Both the position numbers and the translations under genes were made by a program. The notes under the pieces were generated by a model, which saw nothing but the letters and a program-made list of their open reading frames with translations, was not told the DNA's origin and searched no databases. Of a DNA stretch of 64,000 bases, positions 43,167 to 50,936 are shown piece by piece (within the stretch, counting starts at the first letter, position 1; each line of letters begins with the position of its first letter). Source of the DNA: an uncultured Verrucomicrobiales bacterium (lineage in GTDB: Bacteria > Verrucomicrobiota > Verrucomicrobiia > Verrucomicrobiales > Akkermansiaceae); the NCBI GenBank assembly GCA_937901085.1, contig CALCHQ010000103.1, positions 1 through 64,000 on the forward strand, written 5' to 3'.

Positions 43167-44642
43167 ATGGAACTTTTTATCTTGTCAGAAAAATCACCGG
43201 CGCTTGTCCAATCAAAGGTAAACGGCAATCCTATTTCTTCACTCCGTTTGAAACGAGGTGCTCATATTCCCATATCGGTAACGATTTTGGGGACTAAACC
43301 AGCAGCTCAATTAAAATTCGGAACCAAAGCGAAAAACGACTATGAGGGAGAACTTCTTGTGTATGGCGAAGCGGGAGAGGGCAAGGCTACAAATGGTGGT
43401 ACAATTTTCGAAATGGAACTGCATGTCAGCAGTTCTTCATTAGACTCGCTGTTCAATGTGGGAAATGGAGGTAAAACATCACCATCCACAATTCCTGCAA
43501 TATCTGAATTCTCGTGGATAGAGGATGGAAAAGAGCGGCTGTCTGATACTCTTACCTCTACCATACTGAATGATATCCTGCGACAAGCTGAAGAACCTCC
43601 CAGTTCTCTTGTTGGTTCATACCCGGCTCCCGAACTCGTAGCAACGCGCAGCTGGGTAAACGCCTTGAGAGCAAGCGCTCTGAACTATGGTCTGGTGCTA
43701 TTGGAGAGTGATGCTATCTGGGAGGGCGCTCATACTTCAGTAGTTGTCACAAAAAACGGCTCGATAGCGATTCCTCGCGCTACTTCTTCCATAGCAGGCA
43801 CAATCATCCTCGGAACAGATAATATACTGACTGGTAAATACCTCCTACCGCTGGGCTGCGATTCTGAGGGTCATGCATGTGTGAATGCTGCGGGTATTAC
43901 GGCTTACCATCTAGCTGTAAAGGAGGGCTTCGAGGGAACAGAGCAGGAATGGCTTGCTTCGTTAAAGGGCGATCAGGGGGAACAAGGTGCCCCCGGGCAG
44001 ACTCCAGATATAGAAGATATTGTTTCAGAGGCGGTGGAATTGGTCACAGCGCCGAAAGCAACAGATAAGATTAAGACGACTTGTACAGGTACACATAATG
44101 CAGATTTTAACTGGACGCAGCTTAATTCAACCCATTGTCCTGTCGGCGCAATAAAATCCATCGAGATACCTTGCCGTATAGACCACAAGGATGAGCTTAC
44201 ATTCTTGCCCGTGTACATGACGGTTTGGGAATATGATGCAACGATCGGCGAGTGGGTTTATAGGGCAACTTCCACCAACGCTCAAACCCAAGTTGTGGGA
44301 GGAAAATGCCGTTGGCTGTTTAATTCACTACGTCTTACCGGAAAGGATATGCGTATATGCCCGGTGCCTGATAGGAATACACTCTGGGATGAAAGCACAC
44401 TATTGGGCGGGCGCGTGATTTATTGTTCAGATGGAGTCGAAAGTGGTTGCAAGCTCTTTTACAATAAAACAATCAGCAACTTATTACTCCAAGTGAAATT
44501 TGAGTATAGCGAGGATTACTATCGTTTCGCACCAGTAGAGCATGTGCATGATACTACTCTTCATTTGACATCAACAGAACATGCAGGGCTAACGGCATTG
44601 CTTGCCAAAAAGAATGCTCTTCTAGCTCTGGTAAACTCATAA
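43167..44642 (+). CDS. Tail fibre/receptor-binding protein
   Basis: 491 residues. The middle contains AYHLAVKEGFEGTEQEWLASLKGD followed by QGEQGAPGQTPD, a short collagen-like segment. This combination (A..VAVxxGFxGTExEWLxSLKG then G-x-y repeats) is a hallmark of phage tail fibres. The C-terminal ~200 residues, beta-rich with several Cys, would be the receptor-binding head. The C-terminal end HVHDTTLHLTSTEHAGLTALL suits a fibre tip or trimer clasp. Confidence 0.8.
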   Translation: MELFILSEKSPALVQSKVNGNPISSLRLKRGAHIPISVTILGTKPAAQLKFGTKAKNDYEGELLVYGEAGEGKATNGGTIFEMELHVSSSSLDSLFNVGNGGKTSPSTIPAISEFSWIEDGKERLSDTLTSTILNDILRQAEEPPSSLVGSYPAPELVATRSWVNALRASALNYGLVLLESDAIWEGAHTSVVVTKNGSIAIPRATSSIAGTIILGTDNILTGKYLLPLGCDSEGHACVNAAGITAYHLAVKEGFEGTEQEWLASLKGDQGEQGAPGQTPDIEDIVSEAVELVTAPKATDKIKTTCTGTHNADFNWTQLNSTHCPVGAIKSIEIPCRIDHKDELTFLPVYMTVWEYDATIGEWVYRATSTNAQTQVVGGKCRWLFNSLRLTGKDMRICPVPDRNTLWDESTLLGGRVIYCSDGVESGCKLFYNKTISNLLLQVKFEYSEDYYRFAPVEHVHDTTLHLTSTEHAGLTALLAKKNALLALVNS

Positions 44643-44656
44643 CCTCTCAAAATTTT

Positions 44657-44950
44657 ATGACTAATTCATTTGTAACAGGCGGCATTGTTCTTGCCAATAC
44701 TTTAGCGGTAGTGAGCATGGCTGCTGCTGAAATAAATCCTCTGCTTGAATACATCCAAAACGGTGCTTCTGTGGGTGCTGTTATGGGTATTTTCCTCTGG
44801 CGTGAAATGAAACGAGCTGAGCGCTACGAACACCTCTACGATGAAGAACGTAAGATGCGTATCGCGGCTGAGAATAAATGCGCTAGTTGCCCGTTCGTAA
44901 AGCGCGCTCATGAGGAGTTTATGGATAAGCGTGCTGATGATTCCAAATAG
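44657..44950 (+). CDS. Small membrane protein, possible second holin
   Basis: 97 residues. A hydrophobic N-terminal half (TGGIVLANTLAVVSMAAAEI, then ASVGAVMGIFLWREM) is followed by a charged cytoplasmic helix and a CxxCPFVKRAHEEF tail. The CASCPF motif with a preceding charged helix is common in small phage membrane proteins annotated as holin-like. The main holin is more likely the one at 25457, next to the endolysin. Confidence 0.55.
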   Translation: MTNSFVTGGIVLANTLAVVSMAAAEINPLLEYIQNGASVGAVMGIFLWREMKRAERYEHLYDEERKMRIAAENKCASCPFVKRAHEEFMDKRADDSK

Positions 44951-45006
44951 CCCTTTAATTCGTTGTTAATAAGTGCTGTAAGATGAAAGAAAAAGCAAAA
45001 AAGTCC

Positions 45007-45034
45007 TTGCATATTGTACGCAATCTGCTATATT
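45007..45034 (+). promoter_or_regulatory. Duplicated promoter cassette, copy 2
   Basis: TTGCAT, 16 bp, TATATT with extended TGC. The surrounding ~70 bp match the region around 41696 with few differences. It drives the genes at 45064 and 45400. Confidence 0.72.
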
Positions 45035-45063
45035 TTCAGGATAGATAAAAGCCCTAAGTAGCA

Positions 45064-45345
45064 ATGAATAACGAGCATATAGACAAGCTGAAAGCCTACG
45101 GCATCAACCCCACCGACTACGGTGAGTTCGAGCAGGAGGAAATCACCGCCACCCTGACGGAATACGAAGAGCACAAGGCATACGCCGACAGCTACCGCAA
45201 GGAGCTGGAAGCCGGAGAACAATCCGACAACGGCTACCACGAGTTCTTGCAGGGAATGGCCGACCGCGAAATCATCAGCCTGTATGAAAATTACGGCATC
45301 GTGACCAACATCAAAATTGAGGGCTGGGAACCCGCCACCCGCTGA
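45064..45345 (+). CDS. Small acidic prophage protein
   Basis: 93 residues, very acidic (FEQEEITATLTEYEEHKAYAD, KELEAGEQSDNGYHE), helical, no transmembrane segment. Small acidic phage proteins are often inhibitors of host nucleases or DNA mimics (anti-restriction or anti-CRISPR), but nothing specific identifies this one. It shares a promoter type with the cluster at 41762. Confidence 0.6.
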   Translation: MNNEHIDKLKAYGINPTDYGEFEQEEITATLTEYEEHKAYADSYRKELEAGEQSDNGYHEFLQGMADREIISLYENYGIVTNIKIEGWEPATR

Positions 45346-45399
45346 GGGAGGTGGCTACCACCCCGAATCACCAAGACTTCAACCCATACACAAGAGAAA

Positions 45400-45573
45400 A
45401 TGAAAGTATACATCGAAGCAAGCTTCAAGCAGGTAAAGGAGAACGAGTACAAACGAGTCGAGGTTAAGATTGACGAAGACCTCATCCCCTGGGGCGTACA
45501 CAAGTTCCTTGAATGTCGATACGGAAAAATCGAAGAGCTGAGTTTTCACTTTACGCGAGAAGCGGATGAGTAG
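45400..45573 (+). CDS. Very small prophage protein, 57 residues
   Basis: Reads MKVYIEASFKQVKENEYKR, then VEVKIDEDLIPWGVHKFLE and a short acidic tail. Alpha/beta, charged, no family recognised. It follows the 93-residue gene by 54 bp and is followed by a terminator 40 bp downstream, so the two share a transcript. The consistent codon use and closed unit support that it is real. Confidence 0.6.
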   Translation: MKVYIEASFKQVKENEYKRVEVKIDEDLIPWGVHKFLECRYGKIEELSFHFTREADE

Positions 45574-45613
45574 CCCCAGATAGGAACTACATCTAGCTAC
45601 TTTAGCATTTCCT

Positions 45614-45649
45614 AGAATGCCGCTGTCCCATGCGGCATTCTGGCTTTTT
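45614..45649 (+). terminator. Rho-independent terminator at the right end of the prophage
   Basis: AGAATGCCGC, 8-base loop, GCGGCATTCT, then GGC and five T residues. It ends the last prophage transcription unit. The 170 bp between it and the repeat element at 45824 hold no recognisable gene. Confidence 0.87.
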
Positions 45650-45823
45650 AGGGGGGTAACGGGCGGCTTCTTTTTCGAACTAACGGATGTCTGACGGACA
45701 AAGTGGCTTTTCTGTTGTTTATAAATGGATTGTGCATAAAGACAAATCAGCCTCTATTTATAGGAATTATTCTAAATATGCTTGTTCACTTTTCTTACAA
45801 AGAGGGTTATAGAGGAAGCAATA

Positions 45824-46055
45824 TTTCGAATCCCATTGACGACCCTTGAACAAAAAGTCCCGTACCTGACAAGGTGCGGGGCTTTTTTGTTGTGCATTAG
45901 CGTGGCCGGATTCGAACACACGACAACCGCTCGCGGTTGTTGTGGGGATGAACTGCCGGTGGCAGTTCATCCGGCTGAGCCGCAGGGACACTTCCCTGCG
46001 GGTACCTTTGCGAAAGCAAAGGCTCTGCCGCGGCCCCGGAGGGGGAATCCCATCG
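45824..46055. repeat. Structured repeat element, left copy
   Basis: It starts TTCGAATCCCATTGACGACC, includes a terminator-type hairpin (45855-45888) and the segment TTAGCGTGGCCGGATTCGAA, then four hairpins, and ends AATCCCATCG. A second copy in the same orientation lies at 54379-54595. The ends and first ~105 bp are conserved; the hairpin block has changed in sequence but kept motifs such as TGCC(G/A)GTGGCA and GGGACAC(T/C)TCCC. The GGATTCGAAC core resembles the T-loop of a tRNA read backwards, but no tRNA can be folded. Confidence 0.7.
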
Positions 46056-46087
46056 TCCCCCCCTCATGGAGTTAACAGGTGGTATTT

Positions 46088-46813
46088 TTATACTCCTAAG
46101 CGTTCTCTAAGCTTGTGCAGCCACTCTCCCTGGTACTTAAAATACCTTGTGCCGGCTATGTTGCTACCGGAGCCGGTAAAGTGCTTTGCCAGTGCGGTTA
46201 AAGACCATAATTTGCCTTCATATTCAATATTTCGCTCATCTACAACCTTGCAGATGACACCGGAATGCGGATTATTGCGGCAGCAGAATTCTATTTCACT
46301 GCCGGAAGCAATGCCGCACAGAGCAAATGTAAACGTAGTTAGACGCTCTTTCCTGGCCTCCTTAATATCTTCTGCGGTCTCTTCAGCCTCCACCTCTTTT
46401 GCGTCCGGCGCAACTAATTCCAACCTGTTGGTATATCCATGTATTTCGGCCATGGCTTCCAGCACTGCATAAGCATCCTCGGCAGACATCGCATAAAACT
46501 CACGCACCCTCTTCTGCCCATTAAAGTTTTCTATGGACCGCAGATTAGGATTCAGTTTATCTATAATGGCATGAACCTTAATATCAGATAATCTCGAGTT
46601 TACAGCATATTTGGCATAAACCCTGAATGCGAAAGGTATACACTCACTGCGATTCAATTGTTGCAGTCTGTTTTCTACATTATCGGCATAACCTATTTTA
46701 ACGTAATCCGGAAATGACGGATTTGTCAAAATGTAAATGTATCCTTGCGGGCGCTCCATATATTCGTACTGCTGTTGATACCCATATTGTACCCGACTAA
46801 TATCATCTTTCAA
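46088..46813 (-). CDS. GIY-YIG (T5orf172-type) protein with RAMA-like C-terminal domain
   Basis: 241 residues from a TTG at 46813, or 223 from the ATG at 46759 (MERPQGYIYIL). The GIY-YIG domain reads GYIYILTNPSFPDYVKIGYA, then NRLQQLNR and later EFYAMSAEDA. The C-terminal ~70 residues (SGVICKVVDERNIEYEGKLW, LTALAKHFTGSGSNIAGTRY, WLHKLRERL) fit the RAMA/DUF4357 domain found with modification-dependent nucleases. A charged linker joins them. The combination suggests a nuclease guided to DNA with a given modification. The promoter position favours the TTG start; conservation of domain starts favours the ATG. Confidence 0.78.
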   Translation of the reverse strand: MKDDISRVQYGYQQQYEYMERPQGYIYILTNPSFPDYVKIGYADNVENRLQQLNRSECIPFAFRVYAKYAVNSRLSDIKVHAIIDKLNPNLRSIENFNGQKRVREFYAMSAEDAYAVLEAMAEIHGYTNRLELVAPDAKEVEAEETAEDIKEARKERLTTFTFALCGIASGSEIEFCCRNNPHSGVICKVVDERNIEYEGKLWSLTALAKHFTGSGSNIAGTRYFKYQGEWLHKLRERLGV

Positions 46814-46822
46814 GCTAAAAGT

Positions 46823-46851
46823 ATTTTAAGTTTCAGGGCTGAATTTTACAA
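46823..46851 (-). promoter_or_regulatory. Promoter of the GIY-YIG gene
   Basis: TTGTAA (46846-46851), 17 bp, TAAAAT (46823-46828) on the minus strand, ending 10 bp before the TTG at 46813. Confidence 0.5.
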
Positions 46852-46961
46852 ATATAAGACAGATTACACGAAAATCATAGCACCTTCTTGCGTTTCGTCT
46901 AATTTTACTTGCGTGATACTCTTCTCCGTCGTAAAAACAAACACGGAAAGGAGGCAAGCGC

Positions 46962-47558
46962 ATGACTGATTTAGATACCAGCATCAAAGAATACATGGCA
47001 GCCCAGGGAGGCTTGTTGACTGCGGCTGATATACAGCAGCTGGGATACAGCCGGGGCATGTTGCATGTGTACTCTCGCGCCGGATTACTGGAGCGGTACA
47101 GTAGCGGTGTGTATATGCGGCCTGGGACATTGGCTGATGATATGGTTTATATGCAGCGAAAGTTCCCCGTTCTTATCTTTTCTCATGAAAGTGCTCTTTA
47201 CCTTCTGGGGTTAACAGAGCGTACGCCCTTTCAGTATTCCGTCACCATTCCCTCTGATGCCACGCTGCCCCGCAGTATTTCGAAGGATTGTACGTGTTAT
47301 TATATAAAGCCTCAGTTTCATGAGCTGGGGCTTACAGAATTGCGTACTACGATGGGCAATGTCATTCGCGGGTACAATGCAGAGCGCAGCATCTGTGATA
47401 TGCTCCGCAGCAAGAACAGGGTCGATATTGAATGCTATACCGCCGCGCTTAAACTCTATTTTTCCCGTAAAGAGAAAAATCTGAACCGGCTGGCAGAATA
47501 CGCCACAAAGCTTGGAGTGATAGACAAGTTAACCCCTTATCTGGTAGTTCTGGTATGA
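46962..47558 (+). CDS. AbiEi-type antitoxin, orphan
   Basis: 198 residues with a strong ribosome site (AAAGGAGG). The N-terminal winged helix is GGLLTAADIQQLGYSRGMLHVYSRAGLLERYSSGVYMRPG, the AbiEi antitoxin signature. The C-terminal domain (FSHESALYLLGLTERTP, YNAERSICDMLRSKNR) is also typical. AbiEi normally represses and neutralises AbiEii, a nucleotidyltransferase toxin of ~300 residues. No such gene follows here; the next gene is a RhuM fragment. It may be a solitary regulator or the survivor of a lost system. Confidence 0.85.
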   Translation: MTDLDTSIKEYMAAQGGLLTAADIQQLGYSRGMLHVYSRAGLLERYSSGVYMRPGTLADDMVYMQRKFPVLIFSHESALYLLGLTERTPFQYSVTIPSDATLPRSISKDCTCYYIKPQFHELGLTELRTTMGNVIRGYNAERSICDMLRSKNRVDIECYTAALKLYFSRKEKNLNRLAEYATKLGVIDKLTPYLVVLV

Positions 47559-47588
47559 AGCCGGCAGCAGGATATTTTCGTATTTGAG

Positions 47589-47616
47589 TTGAGTGTGGAA
47601 TAAAATATGCTAGAAT
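47589..47616 (+). promoter_or_regulatory. Promoter before the RhuM remnant
   Basis: TTGAGT, 16 bp, TAGAAT with extended TGC, 20 bp before the ATG at 47637. Confidence 0.5.
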
Positions 47617-47636
47617 GTCTTTTAGGTGAGTAAGCC

Positions 47637-48046
47637 ATGGGGAACATAGAAGAAATACATTTCAGAGAGGGGGAGTTTGAGCTGTCGGTTCGTGTAGAAC
47701 CGCAGGCGGATACCGTATGGCTTAATCGTTTACAAATGTCGCGACTCTTTGATAGAGACATTAAAACGATAGGTAAGCATATTCAGTCAGCACTGCGTGA
47801 GGAGCTCGATAATTCAACTGTCGCAAAATTTGCGACAGTTCAACTTGAGGGGTCGCGCGAAGTAGAGCGACAGGTGGAATACTACAATCTGGATATGATT
47901 ATCAGCGTAGGCTACCGCGTGAAATCGGCACGGGGTGTTCAGTTTCGCCGTTGGGCTACGAATGTACTTCGGCAGTATCTGATGCAGGGGTATGTATGCC
48001 AGCAAAGCGTCTGCAAGACCTCTCCACTACCATCCGCGTGATGTAG
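47637..48046 (+). pseudogene. RhuM family gene, frameshifted and truncated
   Basis: The first ~120 residues (VEPQADTVWLNRLQMSRLFD, then VEYYNLDMIISVGYRVKSAR, FRRWATNVLRQYLMQGYV) match the N-terminal half of RhuM/virulence proteins of ~330 residues. After QGYV the frame shifts near 47995. Another frame continues the expected sequence KRLQDLSTTIRVM and then meets TAG at 48044. So the gene has suffered a frameshift plus loss of its 3' half. RhuM proteins are associated with toxin-antitoxin loci and restriction systems; this one is unlikely to work. Confidence 0.8.
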
Positions 48047-48122
48047 CGTGTGGAAAACAAAATGATAGGATTACGCCGAGTAAACGAAATTAAGCGCTCA
48101 ACACTTTAGAATATACTTGAAA

Positions 48123-48154
48123 ATACGCGTGCAGGCTTTATCCTGTGCGCGTAT
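48123..48154. repeat. Hairpin in a gene-free stretch
   Basis: ATACGCGTGCAGG and CCTGTGCGCGTAT pair with two mismatches around six bases. The surrounding 48047-48423 holds no ORF I can support. It is AT-rich and probably the remains of the lost RhuM 3' end and neighbouring regulatory DNA. Confidence 0.5.
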
Positions 48155-48423
48155 AAAACGCTATAGGTAATTGTGTTGCAATCTATAAATTGAGGCTTAA
48201 TTGTAGGATTGCTTCTAATGAATAGCTTGGTGTGAATGCCTCCGAATTCACCGATGCTCATCACGAGCAAGTATATCTTATCTCGATGTCGGAGATTTTG
48301 TGGCTAAAATTCGCATGTAACGGGTGAGAAAGAAAAAAGTATCACTTGCACATTGGAAGTATTTGCTAAGGTTGTACATTGTCACGATAATGTTTGTGAA
48401 TTTTGAGGTAAATAAAATGAGAC

Positions 48424-48837
48424 ATGGCGGACAGTCCGTATCGCTCAAGATTTTTTAATCTTGACAAAAAAATAATTCATATTATAAAACACGTGGTGAA
48501 CAAGATATACTGTCAGATTTTTAGCTTCTTGGCTTTTGCATGTTTTGCCTGCTTGGCTTTTGCATGCAGCAAGGTGAATTCTCGCGCTAGTCAGGATTAT
48601 TCAAAATTTCGGTTGGTGTATTCGTACGAATCTAATCCTATTGGTGATAAGAAATATAAGAAACTCATAAAACATCTATCTGCTCAGCACAAATTAAGTC
48701 TATACTGTCATCAGTATGTTTACTATTACAATGGGCACTATTATATTTTCGCTAAGCAACCGCTTACTGCTGGAGGAAGAACGAGGAACCCCATAGTAAT
48801 CTCTGCGGCAGATGCTGATGAAATCATGACAAGGTAA
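48424..48837 (+). CDS. Possible small lipoprotein
   Basis: 137 residues from the ATG at 48424. A GTG at 48493 would give a more typical lipoprotein signal: VVNKIYCQIFSFLAFACFA, then CLAFACSK. LAFAC is a plausible lipobox and is part of an internal duplication (LAFACFACLAFAC). The mature part is Tyr-rich (CHQYVYYYNGHYYIF) with a basic end. Function unknown. AT-rich, like the neighbouring Sel1 gene. Confidence 0.55.
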   Translation: MADSPYRSRFFNLDKKIIHIIKHVVNKIYCQIFSFLAFACFACLAFACSKVNSRASQDYSKFRLVYSYESNPIGDKKYKKLIKHLSAQHKLSLYCHQYVYYYNGHYYIFAKQPLTAGGRTRNPIVISAADADEIMTR

Positions 48838-49008
48838 ATAGATGTTAAAGTTTTCGCCCCCTCCAGCATTAAACTAAAACAGGAGTATTACCCCACCTGT
48901 GGCGACAAGTTCATCTGAATGCAACTTAAATTATAACGTTTTATTTGATAACAAAATAGGCTCTTTGGATTTTGATTCACATTATGTAACAAACTGATAG
49001 TATTAACA

Positions 49009-49046
49009 CAATCGGCTCAATCCCCGATATGGGATTGAGCCGATTG
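49009..49046. terminator. Perfect 16-bp hairpin between 48837 and 49197
   Basis: CAATCGGCTCAATCCC, loop cgatat, then the exact complement. T-run is weak. It is the only notable structure in the 48838-49159 gap and probably terminates the lipoprotein gene. Confidence 0.7.
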
Positions 49047-49159
49047 TTATGGAACGCTAAGCATGCGCCGCTATATCAAGTATAACTATATACTCAAGAC
49101 AATTTTGGATTGCTCAATACGCGATAACGCATTTTTTTGATTTCATGTCTCGTTTTTTC

Positions 49160-49187
49160 TTGATTTTATATAAATTACATGTATATC
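49160..49187 (+). promoter_or_regulatory. Promoter of the Sel1 gene
   Basis: TTGATT, 16 bp, TATATC, ending 10 bp before the ATG at 49197; the resulting leader would be about 3 nt. Confidence 0.5.
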
Positions 49188-49196
49188 TCTTCTTTT

Positions 49197-49907
49197 ATGA
49201 AGAAGCTAATTTACGTGACGCTATTCGCATTATCTATTTCTCTTGTTTTCAATTGTATATTATTTTCAGAAAATACAGAATTCAGACATATCTATCAACG
49301 CTGTTTGAGCAAAATCAGCCCAGCAGACTGGTATAATCAGCACCTAATTTATGCAAATAATGGTGATAAAAAATCAGCGGAAGTCTGCCTATCTATTTCT
49401 GCTCAATTAGGTTGTGCAGAAGCTCAATTTAGGTTAGCCCGGCTCCTTATGGATGAGGGAAAAGAAAAATTGGCAGAGATTTGGATGATAGAGGCAGCAA
49501 AGCAAGGTAATGCCGAACATCAATATCAACTCGGACGTTGGTATGATTATGTATTCTCGCACGAATCTCGTGAGAAATGCAAGAGTTCCGCTTTTATCTG
49601 GTATGAGAAGTCTGCTGTACAAAACCATGCTTTGGCTGCCAAGTTTTTGGCTCAGTGCTACAGGCTTGGCAATGGCTGCGAGCGTGACTTATCTGCTGCA
49701 GAGTATTGGTATAAGAAAGCATTAGAACTTGGAGAGAGGGTAAATAGAGGGTTAGCGGAAGTATACATGGAGACGGGGCGTCCCGAATTAGCAGTACCGC
49801 TCCTTTCTGCAGAAGCCGCAGAGGGATCAATACAAGCTCGAAATATATTAAAAGGGCTTCAAAAAAAACAATCTAAAACATTCCAAGAAGATGGATCCAA
49901 GATGTAA
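49197..49907 (+). CDS. Sel1-repeat protein with signal peptide
   Basis: 236 residues from the ATG at 49197 (MKKLIYVTLFALSISLVF), a clear signal peptide or anchor. Several Sel1 repeats follow: AQLGCAEAQFRLARLLMDEG, AAKQGNAEHQYQLGRWY, VQNHALAAKFLAQCYRLGNG and others. Sel1 proteins are adaptors or scaffolds; in bacteria they often accompany polymorphic toxins as immunity-associated genes. The 273-residue protein next to the Rhs gene is of the same type. It precedes a DUF3592 gene by 15 bp, so the two form a unit. Confidence 0.8.
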   Translation: MKKLIYVTLFALSISLVFNCILFSENTEFRHIYQRCLSKISPADWYNQHLIYANNGDKKSAEVCLSISAQLGCAEAQFRLARLLMDEGKEKLAEIWMIEAAKQGNAEHQYQLGRWYDYVFSHESREKCKSSAFIWYEKSAVQNHALAAKFLAQCYRLGNGCERDLSAAEYWYKKALELGERVNRGLAEVYMETGRPELAVPLLSAEAAEGSIQARNILKGLQKKQSKTFQEDGSKM

Positions 49908-49922
49908 CGAGCTTTATTGGGC

Positions 49923-50393
49923 ATGAACAAAAAACTTGAGAAACGCATTATAAACGGAGCTATCCTGGGTTTAGTGGGGCTATGGTTTAGCCTTGTTAGT
50001 TGGCCTATTGCATGGGATGCAGTAGGCTTAATTTTTACAGGTGAATGCGTAGAAGGTATCGTACAGGGTACAAATACAAAGCTTATAAAAAGCATGATTC
50101 GTGATCGAAGAGGTGACACAGTACTTCAAGTATACCCTATTATTTCCTACACTACAAGAACAGGTTGTTTTATCAATACAACTAGCAAATTTCCTATCTA
50201 TGAACCTTTCTCGTGCGACATAGGAAAAAAAGTTCAAGTGTATTACCAAGCAAATAATCCTAAAAACATGAGAATATTGAACCCATCTACGTTTTTTCCC
50301 GCAATCTTCTTTCTTACAGGGATAGGAATGTTTGGGTTGTCGTGTTTTTCGGTATGGAATACATGGCGCAAGATTTTACAGAAGAGTAGTTAG
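49923..50393 (+). CDS. DUF3592-like membrane protein
   Basis: 156 residues from the ATG at 49923. Two transmembrane segments (ILGLVGLWFSLVSWPIAW and AIFFLTGIGMFGLSCFSVW) flank a beta domain with VYPIISYTTRTGCFINTTSK, then KVQVYYQANNPKNMRIL, the typical DUF3592 pattern (xYxPxVxYxYxVxG...V.VxYNPxNPxxxxL). DUF3592 proteins are frequently encoded near polymorphic toxins. Probably co-transcribed with the Sel1 gene. Confidence 0.8.
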   Translation: MNKKLEKRIINGAILGLVGLWFSLVSWPIAWDAVGLIFTGECVEGIVQGTNTKLIKSMIRDRRGDTVLQVYPIISYTTRTGCFINTTSKFPIYEPFSCDIGKKVQVYYQANNPKNMRILNPSTFFPAIFFLTGIGMFGLSCFSVWNTWRKILQKSS

Positions 50394-50617
50394 TTTTTGC
50401 TTTGCAACTTACGCTAGTCGTTAGTTGTGAATCTCCACAGGAGTCGAAAATAAGCAGGAATTTACAATTTGTTTTCGCTTCAATTACGCAAAGTATTGTT
50501 ATTTAGGCTTTAATGTGCGCCTTTTTCTTTCGACTCCCGTTGACGACAATCTGAGAGGGGCGAATCAGGTCAGAAAAGCTCCACATATCGGGAATTGGCC
50601 TCGTCAACATGCCCCGT

Positions 50618-50728
50618 GGAAAACGAGATAGAAAAATCCGCCCGGTAGATATTCTTTGACTCCTGTTCAATCGGAGATTCAGAATGACTGTAACCGAATA
50701 AGACACACAGATACCGGCAAGAAGAAAA
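50618..50728 (-). pseudogene. Remnant of the 3' end of the gene family at 7097-8206
   Basis: On the minus strand this reads RYLCVLFGYSHSESPIEQES, then KNIYRADFSISFS, nearly the same as the C-terminus of the protein encoded at 7097-8206 (EYLCVLFGYCHSESPIEQET...ISFS). The DNA is also closely similar over about 70 bp. A further short match (GGCGAATCAGGTCAGAAA, 50554-50571) is inverted relative to the intact gene, so the locus was rearranged. No functional frame remains. Confidence 0.8.
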
Positions 50729-50823
50729 TACAAATTTGCCCAGGCCCTGGAAAGCAACAAGGCAAAAGAAGTTCCCTACTGCAATCTGCCCAGCCACAGG
50801 GCAGGGGATCATGCCCCAAAACA

Positions 50824-50856
50824 GAAACGCCCCCGGTGAACAGCCGGGAGCGTTTC
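50824..50856 (-). terminator. Terminator of the DUF262/ATPase operon
   Basis: GAAACGCCCCCGG pairs with CCGGGAGCGTTTC (one mismatch). On the minus strand it is preceded by TCTCCTGAAA, as is the sRNA terminator at 24991-25022, and is followed by TGTTTT. It lies 80 bp after the stop at 50937. Confidence 0.6.
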
Positions 50857-50936
50857 AGGAGATTTGTTTATTTATGTGCTATCTGAAACGGCTGAGACGA
50901 ACTAGATGAATATTTTATAATTTTTTCTATAAGAAA

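Noticed and set aside
45896..45930. tRNA gene on the minus strand (TTCGAATCC T-loop-like sequence)
   Set aside because: The bases flanking the loop cannot form a T-stem, no anticodon arm or acceptor stem is found, and the same block repeats at 54455 with different flanks. It is listed as a repeat element.
45942..46472. 176-codon plus-strand ORF across the repeat and the GIY-YIG gene
   Set aside because: Its first part translates the repeat hairpins and the rest is antisense to the GIY-YIG protein.
47637..48041. Intact 134-residue RhuM protein
   Set aside because: The expected downstream sequence (KRLQDLSTTIRVM) continues in another frame, so this is a frameshifted fragment.
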